Shown here: positions 1 through 8,952 of the stretch, piece by piece | Layout: each line of letters opens with the position of its first letter | Position numbering within the stretch: the first letter of the stretch is position 1 | Assembly: GCA_038746285.1 (NCBI GenBank) | Contig: JBCDKT010000001.1 | Location: 1 to 64,000 of the forward strand | Direction: 5' to 3' | Source: Bacteroidota bacterium | Lineage (GTDB): Bacteria > Bacteroidota > Rhodothermia > Rhodothermales > JANQRZ01 | DNA: 64,000 nucleotides | Position numbers and translations under genes: made by a program | Notes under the pieces: generated by a model | Database searches by the model: none | The model's input: the letters and a program-made list of their open reading frames with translations, nothing else | What the model was told of the DNA's origin: nothing

Positions 1-210
1 CGCGTGTTTGGCTGGGCGTGGGCAGTGGTGCATCGAGAGCCGGGTCAGCGTGGGTTCGTAGTGCTGAAGAAGCGTTGGATCGTGGAGCGGACGTTCGCGT
101 GGTTCGGTGGCTACCGTCGGTTGTCGAAGGACTACGAATATATCCCGGCGGTCAGCGAGGCGATGGTGCATCTGAGCGCGATCCGCTTGATGCTTCGTCG
201 AGTAGCATAG
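1..210 (+). CDS. IS5-type transposase, C-terminal fragment (5' end outside the window)
   Basis: The reading frame is open from the first base and stops at the TAG at 208-210. The visible 69 residues carry the segment [19 protein letters not shown] followed by SKDYE. This matches the C-terminal region of IS5-family (IS427/IS1031-like) DDE transposases, where the Glu in the VER motif is the last acidic residue of the catalytic triad. The rest of the gene lies left of the window, so activity cannot be judged. Seventeen bases after the stop the sequence resumes a leucine-rich-repeat gene on the opposite strand, so this is the right-hand end of an inserted IS. Confidence 0.85.
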   Translation, partial: RVFGWAWAVVHREPGQRGFVVLKKRWIVERTFAWFGGYRRLSKDYEYIPAVSEAMVHLSAIRLMLRRVA

Positions 211-214
211 CTTA

Positions 215-227
215 CCAAACAGTCTCT
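215..227. repeat. Right terminal inverted repeat of the IS element
   Basis: The bases CCAAACAGTCTCT lie just after the transposase stop and exactly where the interrupted gene resumes. The reverse complement, AGAGACTGTTTGG, is nearly the same as the ends of the small non-coding elements at 2253-2466 and 29513-29675. The left IS end is outside the window, so the exact boundary and target duplication cannot be fixed. Confidence 0.6.
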
Positions 228-869
228 AAGACTATCTAGACCTGAGAGCGACTGTAACGAGTTGTTATTCTGTATGGAGAGACCGCCTCCACCGAACGTA
301 ATAGAAGCGAGACCCTCCAGCCCTTCCAACGTCTCCAACGCTCCGTTTCCAAGGAGAGAAAAACCTGTTGCAGAGGTGAGGTTCTCTAACCCCGACAGCG
401 AAATGAGTCCACTGTTCTGAAGGATTCTAACATCATCGCCAACAGAGGCGAGCCCTTCTAATCCTGAGAGCGACGTCAGTGCTCCATTCGATGAGATCTC
501 TACTGAACCACCGACAGAGACGACCCCATCTAGCCCTGAGAGGGACGATAGGGCAATGTTGCTCTCTATGACCAAGTCATCTCCAACCGAGCCTATGCTT
601 TCTAGGCCCGCCAGCGATTCCAAAGCGACGTTACGCCTTATGAAAAGGTCCTCACCGACAGAGGTAAGTCCAGATAAAGGAGAGAGACTGATGATATCGG
701 ACGCATTCGGGAAAGTGCCAATGAAGAGACTCCCTGTTACCTCCGTGCAATCGAACGCGTCGACATCGTCTTGATCGCTGAGTATAATAGTCCCCTCGCA
801 CACCTGTGCCTGAGCGGGCGGTACGGTGCTGGCGAGGGCGAGGAGAGCGAGAAACAGTAGGTAGCGCAT
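228..869 (-). pseudogene. Secreted leucine-rich-repeat protein, 3' end removed by IS insertion
   Basis: The gene starts with a signal peptide (residues 1-21, MRYLLFLALLALASTVPPAQA). About eight LRR-like repeats with the core SLSGLxGLxSVGxxxxIxxN follow, resembling the receptor-L/BspA-like cell-surface repeat. The repeat register runs to about residue 213 and stops at the IS end near position 228. The frame then continues into IS sequence with unrelated residues. The natural C-terminus, probably more repeats plus a sorting or anchor domain, is missing. It probably encoded an exported adhesin-like or surface protein, but no specific ligand can be named. Confidence 0.75.
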
Positions 870-995
870 AGCAAGCGTGAGGTTGGTTTAGTGTGAGCCT
901 TAGCTAACTCCAAAGTATGGGTCACCCACCAAACATGTGGCGCTTCCGACCGATTACTTCTGGCGCACCGCGCTGAGATGCTTATCCAGTACCCC

Positions 996-2171
996 CTACG
1001 AGCGACCCGTCTCGGACTGCTCCGCTGGCACCTCCGGCCGGACCGGCACCGGCTCTGCGGTCTGGCCGTCGCCCGCCTCGCGCACCGGCTCCAGCGTCGC
1101 GTCCTCGGCCGTCGCTACGGTGTCGTCGAGGTCGCTGAACTCCTCGATGAACATCTCCCAGACGGTGATGAACAGCCCCGCGATGATCGGGCCGATGACG
1201 AAGCCGGAGAGGCCGAAGGCCACGATCCCGCCGAGCGTCGAGAACAGGATCACGTAGTCCGGCAGCTGGGTGTCGCGCCCGACGAGGAGGGGCCGGAGGA
1301 CGTTGTCGACGAGTCCGATCAGGAGGGCCCCGACCGCGATCAGGATGATGCCTTTGGCGACCGACCCGGTGGCGATGAGGTAGACCGCCGCCGGCCCCCA
1401 CACGAGCGCCGAGCCGACCGCCGGGAGCATCGAGAGGATCGTCATCACAACCCCCCACAGCACCGGCGCGCCGAGCCCGAGCACCCAGAAGAGCAGCCCC
1501 CCGAGCGTCCCCTGCACGATGCCGACGACGAGCGTCCCCTTCACCGTCGCCCGCGAGACCTGGGCGAAGCGGGCGAAGAGCTTGCGCTCGCGCGGGTCGC
1601 CGAGCGGGAGCGCCCGGATCAGCCCTTCGATGAGGCGGTCCCCGTCGCGCAGGAAGAAGAACAGCAGGTAGAGCGTGAGCACGAACAGGATGAGCACGTT
1701 CACGGCCCCCTGCCCGAGCGCAATCGCCTGCGAGGCCACGAACTGGCTCACCGTGACGGCCGTGTTCTCGAGCGACTCCCGCACCCGGTCGAAGTCTACG
1801 TTGAAGCGCTGCATCTGCTCGCTGGCCAGCGGGAGCCACCGCTCGAACGCCTCCACGGGGGCCGTCACGTCGATCTCGCCGGAGGCCACGCGGTCGTAGA
1901 CCGTCACGGCCTCGCCCGTCACCGCGATGCCGATCCCGGTCAGCGGCAGGATCACGAGGAGCACGACGGCCCCGATCGTCAGCACCGACGCGAGCGTGCG
2001 CCGGCCGCCGAGTTGGTCGCGCAGCGCCTCGTAGACCGGGTTGAACAGGATCGCCAGCACGACGGCCCAGAAGACCGGCTCCAGAAATGTCCGCAGCAGC
2101 CCCAGGAACGCGAGCGTCACCAGGACGACGAGCGCGAGGAAGGAGGCGTTTTCGACCGTGCGGATGCGCAT
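996..2171 (-). CDS. AI-2E family transporter (PF01594-type permease)
   Basis: A protein of 391 residues with about eight hydrophobic segments. The first pair is near residues 8-45, then a soluble stretch, then the dense C-terminal membrane block typical of the family, which includes GLVDNVLRPLLVGRD near residue 285 and the FGLSGFVIGPIIAGLF segment. Members of this family (YdiK, TqsA, PerM) are inner-membrane permeases, some linked to AI-2 export or Na+/H+ antiport; substrates vary, so none is assigned here. I chose the ATG at 2171 because the longer upstream extension is proline-rich and unlike the family. A MITE-like element begins about 80 bases upstream. Confidence 0.85.
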   Translation of the reverse strand: MRIRTVENASFLALVVLVTLAFLGLLRTFLEPVFWAVVLAILFNPVYEALRDQLGGRRTLASVLTIGAVVLLVILPLTGIGIAVTGEAVTVYDRVASGEIDVTAPVEAFERWLPLASEQMQRFNVDFDRVRESLENTAVTVSQFVASQAIALGQGAVNVLILFVLTLYLLFFFLRDGDRLIEGLIRALPLGDPRERKLFARFAQVSRATVKGTLVVGIVQGTLGGLLFWVLGLGAPVLWGVVMTILSMLPAVGSALVWGPAAVYLIATGSVAKGIILIAVGALLIGLVDNVLRPLLVGRDTQLPDYVILFSTLGGIVAFGLSGFVIGPIIAGLFITVWEMFIEEFSDLDDTVATAEDATLEPVREAGDGQTAEPVPVRPEVPAEQSETGRS

Positions 2172-2252
2172 ACTTGGGGGCGCGGAGAGGAGAAGCGTGC
2201 CGTAAGGTAGCGCTCCTACGCGGCGCGGCGGCAGAGGGTGCACGAAAGTGTG

Positions 2253-2466
2253 AGAGACTGCTGAGGATTCACCTGAGCGGGCTACGCGCGGCTGCGACGC
2301 CCCGCCTCGGCGTCGCGCTGCATCGACGCACCGCAGAGGGTGCGCCTGGTGGGGTCGCTATGCTCCCCGATCCTACGGATTCGCGCTTCTTGAGGCAGAT
2401 CGTCTCGCTCGCGCTCGCCTTCACTCTGGAAACGAAGTTCGGCGCAGCCAAATCTCAACAGTCTCT
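2253..2466. mobile_element. MITE-like element A
   Basis: A 214-bp non-coding block bounded by an imperfect terminal inverted repeat: AGAGACTGCTGAGGATT at 2253-2269 against the reverse complement of 2450-2466, 15 of 17 matching. The ends resemble the IS right end at 215-227. The inner part (2346-2386) matches 60600-60640 in element C at 37 of 41 positions. There is no plausible coding frame. It sits between the divergent promoters of the AI-2E gene and the DUF3179 gene. Most likely it is a non-autonomous element moved by an IS5-type transposase. Confidence 0.65.
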
Positions 2467-2543
2467 AACGTTTCCGCCGGCACCGGAGCTTCGAGCCCGA
2501 GCACGGATACACGCACCACCTCCCTCGCCACCGCACCGCTCCT

Positions 2544-3671
2544 ATGCTGCCTCGCCTCGCGCTCTGCGCCCTCGCACTCACCCTCGCCGCCTGCGCCACG
2601 GCCCAAGATGAGGGGTTGACCGACCGCACCCTCCCCGGCTTCTCGACCAACACGGCCCAGCGCGCCATCGACCTCGGCGAACTCCGCGCCGGCGGGCCGC
2701 CGAAAGACGGCATCCCGTCGATCGACGAGCCGGTGTTCGTCTCGGCGGGCGAGGCTGCCGACTGGCTGGAGCCGCAGGAGCCGGTCGTCGCGCTCACCCT
2801 CGGCGGCGAGACGCGGGCCTACCCGCTCCAGATCCTGACGTGGCACGAGATTGTCAACGACGTGTTCGAGGGCGGCGCGGCCCCGGTGGCGGTGACGTTC
2901 TGCCCGCTCTGCTACAGCGCCGTCGCCTTCGACCGGCGGGTCGAGACCGAGGGCGGCACGCGAACCCTCACGTTCGGCGTCTCGGGGTTTCTCCGCTACT
3001 CCGACCTCGTGATGTTCGACCGCGAGACGGAGACCCTCTGGCAGCAGCTCACGGGCGACGCGCTCGTCGGCGACCTCCTCGGGACCCAACTCACGGTGCA
3101 CCCGGCGCAGATCGTCTCGTTCGAGCAGTTCCGCGCGGCCTACCCCGAGAGCCGTGTCCTCTCCCGCGAGACCGGCCACACCCGCGACTACGGGCGCAAT
3201 CCCTATGCGGGCTACGACGACATCGACCGCCAGCCCTTCCTCTTCGACGGCCCCGAGGACGACCGGCTCCGCCCGATGGAGAAGGTGGTCGCGCTCAAGC
3301 TCGACGGCGCGGAGAAGGCCTACCCGTACACGCTGACCCGCGAGCAGCGTGTGGTGAACGACGAGGCGGCCGGCACCCCACTCGTCGTTTTCCACGCCGA
3401 CGGGGCCGTCTCCGCCCTCGACGCCGCCGAGATCGCCGCCTCCCGGCAGGCCGGCTCGACCGGCGTCTTCGACCGGCGCGCAGGCGGGCAGACGCTGACG
3501 TTTCAGTGGGACGATGGGTTTGTGGACACCGAGACCGGGAGCCGGTGGGACGTGACGGGCCGCGCCGTCGCCGGGCCGCTCGCGGGCACCCAGCTCGCCC
3601 GCCTCCCGCACGGCGACTACTTCGCCTTCGCGTGGCTCGCGTTCAAGCCCGAGACAGAGATCTACCGGTAG
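2544..3671 (+). CDS. DUF3179 domain-containing lipoprotein
   Basis: A 375-residue protein with a lipoprotein signal ending in the lipobox LAAC (Cys17), so it should be anchored in an envelope membrane. The body has the DUF3179 hallmarks: YPLQILTWHEIVND near residue 93, then FCPLCYS near 120 and TFGVSGFLRYSDLVMFDR near 145. A second half-repeat carries the motif KAYPYTLTREQRVVND. The function of DUF3179 is not established; the conserved Cys-Pro-Leu-Cys pair suggests a redox or metal-related role, which is inference. The start is supported by the signal peptide. A toxin-antitoxin pair begins 6 bases after the stop on the other strand. Confidence 0.85.
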   Translation: MLPRLALCALALTLAACATAQDEGLTDRTLPGFSTNTAQRAIDLGELRAGGPPKDGIPSIDEPVFVSAGEAADWLEPQEPVVALTLGGETRAYPLQILTWHEIVNDVFEGGAAPVAVTFCPLCYSAVAFDRRVETEGGTRTLTFGVSGFLRYSDLVMFDRETETLWQQLTGDALVGDLLGTQLTVHPAQIVSFEQFRAAYPESRVLSRETGHTRDYGRNPYAGYDDIDRQPFLFDGPEDDRLRPMEKVVALKLDGAEKAYPYTLTREQRVVNDEAAGTPLVVFHADGAVSALDAAEIAASRQAGSTGVFDRRAGGQTLTFQWDDGFVDTETGSRWDVTGRAVAGPLAGTQLARLPHGDYFAFAWLAFKPETEIYR

Positions 3672-3677
3672 GGCACA

Positions 3678-3983
3678 TCACCGCCGCGCCAGCTTCTTCA
3701 CCAGGTCCTGCCTGCTGTGCGCAATCGCAAGTGGTTCTACCTCACTACCGTCTTCTAATGCAAGGTAGACGACGCGAAATCCTTCGACGATCAGCTCCCA
3801 AAACGCCTCGTTCCCTATCTCCGGCACTTGGCGGCCCATGCACGGGAAGTCTTCCAACCGGGATACCGACTCGAACAACCGGCTGACGATGGGGCGGGCG
3901 TACTCCGGCGAGCGGTCTTCGTAGTAATCGCGGATCGTTGCCAAGTCTTGCCGGGCGGCTACCGACCACGCTATGACAGCCAC
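3678..3983 (-). CDS. ParE/RelE-superfamily toxin
   Basis: A 101-residue protein with the ParE pattern: N-terminal WSVAARQDLATIRDYYEDRS, central FPCMGRQVPEI, then FRVVYLALEDGSEVEPLAIAHSRQDL at the C-terminus. ParE-type toxins inhibit gyrase, while RelE relatives cleave mRNA on the ribosome; the sequence cannot separate these safely, but the FP.mGR.vPE motif favours the ParE side. It starts with GTG at 3983 and overlaps the 3' end of the antitoxin by 13 bases. A paralogue with the same start codon and overlap lies at 33491-33805. Confidence 0.8.
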   Translation of the reverse strand: MAVIAWSVAARQDLATIRDYYEDRSPEYARPIVSRLFESVSRLEDFPCMGRQVPEIGNEAFWELIVEGFRVVYLALEDGSEVEPLAIAHSRQDLVKKLARR

Positions 3984-4168
3984 TGCTCGAACTCCTCGCG
4001 CACCTCGTCGTGCGGCACGGTGCGCCCTGCCCGCACGTCCGCCAGCCCGCGCTCGACTTTCTGGAGGAAGTATAGTTCGTACAGGATGTCCTCGAACGTG
4101 ACATCCTCATCGAGGCGCTCGATCAGGCGCAGGGAGGCTTGCTTGTCTGAAAGCGTGCAGGGAGGCAT
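3971..4168 (-). CDS. Antitoxin of the ParE-type module
   Basis: A 65-residue acidic protein with the motif DVTFEDILYELYFLQKVERG and then RAGRTVPHDEVREEFEQWLS. This is the small antitoxin commonly found before ParE-like toxins. The same motif order (DITFEEVMERVYMLQKIERG, then IPHDEAKRR) recurs in the antitoxin at 33793-33984. It probably wraps the toxin with its C-terminal helix and represses the operon. It is upstream of and overlaps the toxin, so the two are translationally coupled. It ends up tucked between two unrelated genes that converge on it. Confidence 0.75.
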   Translation of the reverse strand: MPPCTLSDKQASLRLIERLDEDVTFEDILYELYFLQKVERGLADVRAGRTVPHDEVREEFEQWLS

Positions 4169-4221
4169 GGGTCGGGTTAGGGTCGCTTGTTCTCGGTTCT
4201 ACGCCCGGGACGCAGATTGTT

Positions 4222-6870
4222 CTACGCACCCGCTCTCGCCCGGAGGTGCGCCTGCGCGGCGGCGAGGCGGGCGATGGGGACGCGGAAGGGCGAGCACGAG
4301 ACGTAGTCCAGCCCGGTCTCGTAGAAGAACGCCACCGACTCTGGCTCCCCGCCGTGCTCGCCGCAGATACCGATCTTGAGGCTGGGCTTCGTCGCCCGGC
4401 CCTGCGCCGTCGCCGTCTGGACGAGGAGGCCGACGCCCTCGCGGTCGAGGACCTGGAACGGATCGTCGGGGAGGAGGCCGTGCGCGGTGTAGTGCGGGAG
4501 GAAGGTGCCCGCGTCGTCGCGGCTGTAGCCGAAGGTCATCTGCGTGAGGTCGTTCGTGCCGAAGGAGAAGAAGTCGGCGGCCTCGGCGATGGGGCCCGCC
4601 ACGAGCGCGGCGCGCGGCACCTCGATCATCGTCCCGACGAGGTAGTCGACGCGCGCGCCCTGCTCCTCGAAGACGGCCTCGGCGGTCGCCTCGATGAGGG
4701 CGCGCTGGTGGGCAAACTCGGCGACGGTCCCGACGAGCGGGACCATGATCTCGGGCCGGACCTCGCCCCCCTCGTTCTCCAATTCGACGGCCGCTTCGAG
4801 GATGGCGCGGGCCTGCATCTCGGTGATGGCCGGGACGGTGATGCCGAGGCGGCAGCCCCGGTGCCCAAGCATCGGGTTGAACTCGCCGAGCGCTTCGACG
4901 CGGGCCTGCACGGCCTCGGCCGTCATCCCGAGGCTCTGGGCGAGCGCCTGCTGGTCTTCGGCGTCGTGCGGGAGGAACTCGTGGAGCGGCGGGTCGAGCA
5001 GGCGGACCGTGACCGGCCGGCCGGCCATCGCCCGGAAGATGCCCTTGAAGTCCTGCTTCTGGTGCGGCAGGAGGGCGTCGAGCGCGGCGCGGCGCTCGGC
5101 CTCGCTCTCGGCGAGGATCATCCGGCGGACCGTCGTGAGGCGCTCGGCGTCGAAGAACATGTGCTCGGTGCGGCAGAGCCCGATGCCCTCGGCCCCGAAG
5201 CGGACCGCCTGCGCGGCGTCGGCCGGCGTGTCGGCGTTCGTGCGGACGCGGAGGGTGCGGAAGCCGTCGGCCCAGCCGAGGACGGTCGCAAAGGCGTCGC
5301 TCATCTCGGGATCGACGAGCGTCTGCTCGCCCCGGATCACCTCGCCCGTCGTGCCGTTGATCGAGAGCCAGTCGCCCTCCTGGATCGTCGTCCCGTTCGC
5401 AGCGAACGACCGGGTGCCGTAGTCGATGCGAATGTCGCCGCAGCCGGCGACGCACGGCTTACCCCAGCCTCGGGCCACGACGGCGGCGTGCGAGGTCATC
5501 CCGCCGCGTGCCGTCAGGATCCCCTCGGCGGCGTCCATCCCACCGATGTCTTCGGGGCTGGTCTCGACGCGGACGAGGATCGTCGGCGTGCCCTCGGCCC
5601 GGTGCGCCTCGGCGTCCTCGGCGCTGAAGACGGCCCGCCCGACGGCCGCCCCCGGCGAGGCGGGGAGGCCAGTCCCGATCACGTCGGCGCTGTAGTCGGC
5701 GTCGTCGGCGAAGCGGGGGTGGAGGAGCGCGTCGAGGTGGCCCGGCTCGACGCGGTCGCGGACGACCTCCTCCTCGGTCGCCAGCCCGGCCTCGACGAGG
5801 TCCACGGCGATGCGGACGGCGGCGGCTCCGGTGCGCTTGCCGGTCCGGGTCTGGAGGAGGTAGAGCGCGCCCTCCTGGACGGTGAACTCGATGTCCTGCA
5901 TGTCGCCGTAGTGCCGCTCCAGGCGGCCTGCCACGTCGACGAGCTGGTGGTAGGCCTCGGGGAAGGCGGCCTCCATCTCGGCGATCGGCTTCGGGGTGCG
6001 GATGCCCGCGACCACATCCTCGCCCTGCGCGTTCTGGAGGAACTCGCCGTAGAGTTCGGGGGCACCGGTCGAGGGGTTGCGCGTGAAGCAGACGCCGGTG
6101 CCGCTCCCCGCGCCGGTGTTGCCGAAGACCATCGCCTGGACCGTGACGGCGGTGCCGAGGAGCCCCCCGCCGAGGCGGTTGATCTTGCGGTAGCGGATGG
6201 CGCGCTCGTTGTTCCACGACGCGAAGACGGCATCGATGGCGAGGCGAAGCTGCTCGGCCGGGTCGGTCGGGAAGTCGCCGCCGGTGTGGGTGCGGTAGAC
6301 GGCTTTGTAGCGCTCGACGAGGTCCCGGAGATCGGCGGCGCTCAGGTCTAGGTCGTGCCGGGCGCCCCTCTCTTTTTTGAGCGCGTCGATAGCTGCCTCG
6401 AAGTGCTCGTGGTGGACGCCCACGACGACGTCGCCGAACATGTCGATGAAGCGGCGATAGGCGTCGTAGGCGAAGCGCTCGTTGCCGGTCTCGGCCGCGA
6501 GGCCGGCCACCACCTCGTCGTTCAGGCCGAGGTTGAGGACCGTGTCCATCATCCCCGGCATCGAGATCGCCGCACCGCTGCGGACTGAGACCAGAAGCGG
6601 GCGCGCCGCATCCCCGAGCCGCCGCCCCATCGCCTCTTCGACGTGGCCCAGGCCGCCCTGGACATCGGCCTCCATGCCGTTCGGCCACGCGCCGTCGTGC
6701 TCGATCACGTAGCGGCAGGCGGCGGTCGAGATCGTGAACCCGGGCGGGACAGGCAGGCCGATGCTGCTCATCTCGGCGAGGTTCGCGCCCTTGCCGCCGA
6801 GGAGCGATTTCATGGAAGCGCTTCCGGCCGCGGTTCCGTTTCCGAACTGGTAGACGTGCGAGGTGAGCAT
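4222..6870 (-). CDS. ppdK: Pyruvate, phosphate dikinase
   Basis: An 882-residue cytoplasmic enzyme that interconverts pyruvate, ATP and phosphate with phosphoenolpyruvate, AMP and pyrophosphate. The N-terminal ATP-grasp region begins with [12 protein letters not shown] and includes [21 protein letters not shown]. The central phosphohistidine domain has [19 protein letters not shown], the His being the phosphate carrier. The C-terminal TIM barrel contains [17 protein letters not shown] and [10 protein letters not shown], with CGEHGGEP near the end. The length equals that of bacterial PPDKs. It is probably transcribed alone; the CCA-type enzyme upstream on the same strand is separated by about 100 bases. 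Confidence 0.96.
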   Translation of the reverse strand: MLTSHVYQFGNGTAAGSASMKSLLGGKGANLAEMSSIGLPVPPGFTISTAACRYVIEHDGAWPNGMEADVQGGLGHVEEAMGRRLGDAARPLLVSVRSGAAISMPGMMDTVLNLGLNDEVVAGLAAETGNERFAYDAYRRFIDMFGDVVVGVHHEHFEAAIDALKKERGARHDLDLSAADLRDLVERYKAVYRTHTGGDFPTDPAEQLRLAIDAVFASWNNERAIRYRKINRLGGGLLGTAVTVQAMVFGNTGAGSGTGVCFTRNPSTGAPELYGEFLQNAQGEDVVAGIRTPKPIAEMEAAFPEAYHQLVDVAGRLERHYGDMQDIEFTVQEGALYLLQTRTGKRTGAAAVRIAVDLVEAGLATEEEVVRDRVEPGHLDALLHPRFADDADYSADVIGTGLPASPGAAVGRAVFSAEDAEAHRAEGTPTILVRVETSPEDIGGMDAAEGILTARGGMTSHAAVVARGWGKPCVAGCGDIRIDYGTRSFAANGTTIQEGDWLSINGTTGEVIRGEQTLVDPEMSDAFATVLGWADGFRTLRVRTNADTPADAAQAVRFGAEGIGLCRTEHMFFDAERLTTVRRMILAESEAERRAALDALLPHQKQDFKGIFRAMAGRPVTVRLLDPPLHEFLPHDAEDQQALAQSLGMTAEAVQARVEALGEFNPMLGHRGCRLGITVPAITEMQARAILEAAVELENEGGEVRPEIMVPLVGTVAEFAHQRALIEATAEAVFEEQGARVDYLVGTMIEVPRAALVAGPIAEAADFFSFGTNDLTQMTFGYSRDDAGTFLPHYTAHGLLPDDPFQVLDREGVGLLVQTATAQGRATKPSLKIGICGEHGGEPESVAFFYETGLDYVSCSPFRVPIARLAAAQAHLRARAGA

Positions 6871-6973
6871 GGTAGCGGGTTGTGGGGCAGGAGTGACGGC
6901 GCGCCCTCGGTCCTGCCGCTAGCGTGCCACGGCTGCGAGGAGGCGGATAGTGCGCCGAGAGGGAAGAGACGGG

Positions 6974-8584
6974 CTACGCGGGCGATGCACTGTCCGGCTG
7001 GGCCGCGCTCGCGATGCCCCGCAGGTAGGCGACCGCTTCGGCGTGCTCGGCCGGGACGTCGCTCCAGAATACGGCCTCTTTGATGGCCCCGGTGGCGGCG
7101 CGCTCCGGTCCTTCCAGCGTCGGGACAACCTCGTCGAAGAGGGCGGCCCGGCGGAGCGCCTCGTCCTTCTTCGCCATCATGAACGCGAAGGCGGGGTCGT
7201 GCTCGTTCGGGATCTCGCCCTCCAGGATCGCCTCGCGGATCCACTCCTTGACGATCCCGACGGCGACGCCCTCGCGCACGCCGAGCGTCTCCATGATCTC
7301 GTGCCCGTCCACCGGCGGCTCGAAGTGGCGCAGCCGGTCCTTCTCCTCGACCTCGGCGAACTTGGCCTCGACCCTGTCGAAGGCGGCGAGGTAGCGGCGG
7401 ACGCGGCTCGGGTTCTTACTCGTGATGTCGGCGCGGACGAGCAGCATCAGGTCGTCGATCCGGTCGCCGGCGTCGAAGAGGAGGCGGCGCACGGCGGAGT
7501 CGGTGACGGCGTCGTCGACGAGCGCGACGGGGCGGTGGTGGAGCGCGACGAGGTCGCGGACATAGATCATCCGCTCGTCGAGCGGGAGCTTGAGGCGGCG
7601 GAAGAGGGTCGGGACGTTGCGCGCACCGCGGTCCTCGTGGCCGTGGAAGGTCCAGCCCGAGGCCTTCGAGAAGCGCTTGGTCTCGGGCTTGGCGTGGTCG
7701 TGGAGGAGCGCCGCCCACCGGAGCCACAGCACGCGCTCGTCGTCGCGCTCGGCGGTCATCGCGGCGAGGTTGTCGACCACCTCGAGGGTGTGGAAGAAGT
7801 TGTCCTTGTGGCTCTGCCCGCCGACGGTCTCGACCCCCGCGAGCGCTGGAAGCTCGGGCAGGAAGTGCTCCAGCAGCCGGGCCTGGTACAGAATCTCCAG
7901 CCCGACCGACGGCTTGGGCGAGAGGAGGATTTTGTTCAGCTCGTCCACGATCCGCTCGGCGCTGACGATCGCGAGGCGCGGGGCCCGGTCCCGCATCGCG
8001 CGCTCGGCGTCGATGTCGAGGTCGAAGCCGAGTTGGGCGGCGAAGCGGGCGGCGCGGAGCATCCGCAGCGGGTCGTCCTCGAAGGTGACGTGCGGGTCGA
8101 GCGGCGTGCGGAGCTTCTTGCCGACGAGGTCGATCATGCCGCCGAAGGGGTCGAGGACGTTGCCGAAGCGCTCGGCCCCCAGCGCGAGGGCGAGGGCGTT
8201 GACCGTGAAGTCGCGCCGGGCCTGGTCCTCCTCCAGGGTGCCGTCCTCGACGAGTGGCTTGCGGCTCTCGGCGCGGTAGCTCTCTTTGCGCGCCCCGACG
8301 AACTCCAGCACCAAGCTGCCTTCCGACTCGGGCAGGCGGATCGCGGCCGTCCCGAAGTTTTCGTACACATGCACCGTGCGTCCGCCCATCTTCTTCCCCA
8401 CCGCCTTCGCCAGCGTGATCCCGCTGCCGTTGCCGATAGAGACGAAGTCGAGATCGGTCGTTGGACGCCCGAGGAAGGCGTCGCGGACGGCCCCGCCGAC
8501 GGCGTACGCCTCGATCTTGAGCCTGTCGGCGACGGCCCCGACAGTGCGGAGCACGGCCTCGTGCGGAAGAGGGGTATCGCTCAT
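6974..8584 (-). CDS. cca: CCA-adding tRNA nucleotidyltransferase / poly(A) polymerase family with HD domain
   Basis: A 536-residue protein with the class II nucleotidyltransferase signature AYAVGGAVRDAFLGRPTTDLDFV (residues ~27-49), which contains the metal-binding Asp pair. Next come the RRDFTVNALAL motif and the EDDPLRMLRAARFAAQLGF head region. The C-terminal HD domain has WAALLHDHAKPETK near residue 290. Known members repair or add the 3'-CCA of tRNA or add poly(A). The two tRNA genes in this window do not encode CCA, so an adding enzyme is required, which supports the CCA role. It is longer than E. coli Cca, as is usual in Bacteroidota. Start ATG at 8584. Confidence 0.9.
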   Translation of the reverse strand: MSDTPLPHEAVLRTVGAVADRLKIEAYAVGGAVRDAFLGRPTTDLDFVSIGNGSGITLAKAVGKKMGGRTVHVYENFGTAAIRLPESEGSLVLEFVGARKESYRAESRKPLVEDGTLEEDQARRDFTVNALALALGAERFGNVLDPFGGMIDLVGKKLRTPLDPHVTFEDDPLRMLRAARFAAQLGFDLDIDAERAMRDRAPRLAIVSAERIVDELNKILLSPKPSVGLEILYQARLLEHFLPELPALAGVETVGGQSHKDNFFHTLEVVDNLAAMTAERDDERVLWLRWAALLHDHAKPETKRFSKASGWTFHGHEDRGARNVPTLFRRLKLPLDERMIYVRDLVALHHRPVALVDDAVTDSAVRRLLFDAGDRIDDLMLLVRADITSKNPSRVRRYLAAFDRVEAKFAEVEEKDRLRHFEPPVDGHEIMETLGVREGVAVGIVKEWIREAILEGEIPNEHDPAFAFMMAKKDEALRRAALFDEVVPTLEGPERAATGAIKEAVFWSDVPAEHAEAVAYLRGIASAAQPDSASPA

Positions 8585-8620
8585 GCGAACACGACCGTAT
8601 TCATTTCAACTGGAGAGCAC

Positions 8621-8778
8621 GTCATCCTGAGCGGAGGCCGTAGGCTGGAGTCGAAGAACCCGAAGGCTCGGCGAAGCCCATCTCTTCGGAGAAAGCCTCA
8701 GCAGCATGGTATCCCGGTGCCCGAAAAGATCCATTCGACTGCGCTTCGGGCTGCGCCCTCCGCTTCGCTCAAGATGAC
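8621..8778. repeat. GTCATCC-ended dispersed repeat, copy 1
   Basis: A 158-bp non-coding block starting GTCATCCTGAGCGGAG and ending in CGCTCAAGATGAC, which is an imperfect inverted repeat. Its core AACCCGAAGGCTCGGCGAAG is shared with the copies at 21316-21512 and 22241-22436. It is the most diverged of the three and lies between the divergent CCA-enzyme and nuclease genes. Confidence 0.75.
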
Positions 8779-8952
8779 CCGGTGGAAAGCGTGGGGTCTC
8801 ACGGCTCAAAGCGCCGAGGGAAAGCTACCAACCCGAGCCCGCCTTCGCACACCCGGCAGCGTCTTCGCTCTGTTTTGATGCGTCGGCGCTGAACCCGGTC
8901 CCCGACGTGTATGTTGGACGCACCGTGCCTTCTCTCCTCGATCCCTGCCGCT

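Noticed and set aside
2087-2611. 174-codon + frame across 2.1-2.6 kb
   Set aside because: It crosses the AI-2E start region and the MITE-like element; Arg/Pro-rich shadow.
3640-4230. Duplication of a neighbouring gene end around the first ParE module
   Set aside because: Only a 9-bp repeat (GTTCTACGC) is visible near 4195 and 4219; too short to count with the 31- and 44-bp cases.
4246-6351. Very long open frame on the + strand (701 codons)
   Set aside because: It is antisense to ppdK, made possible by high GC at third positions. Its translation is Arg/Asp/Gly-rich with no motif, while the minus strand has all PPDK motifs.
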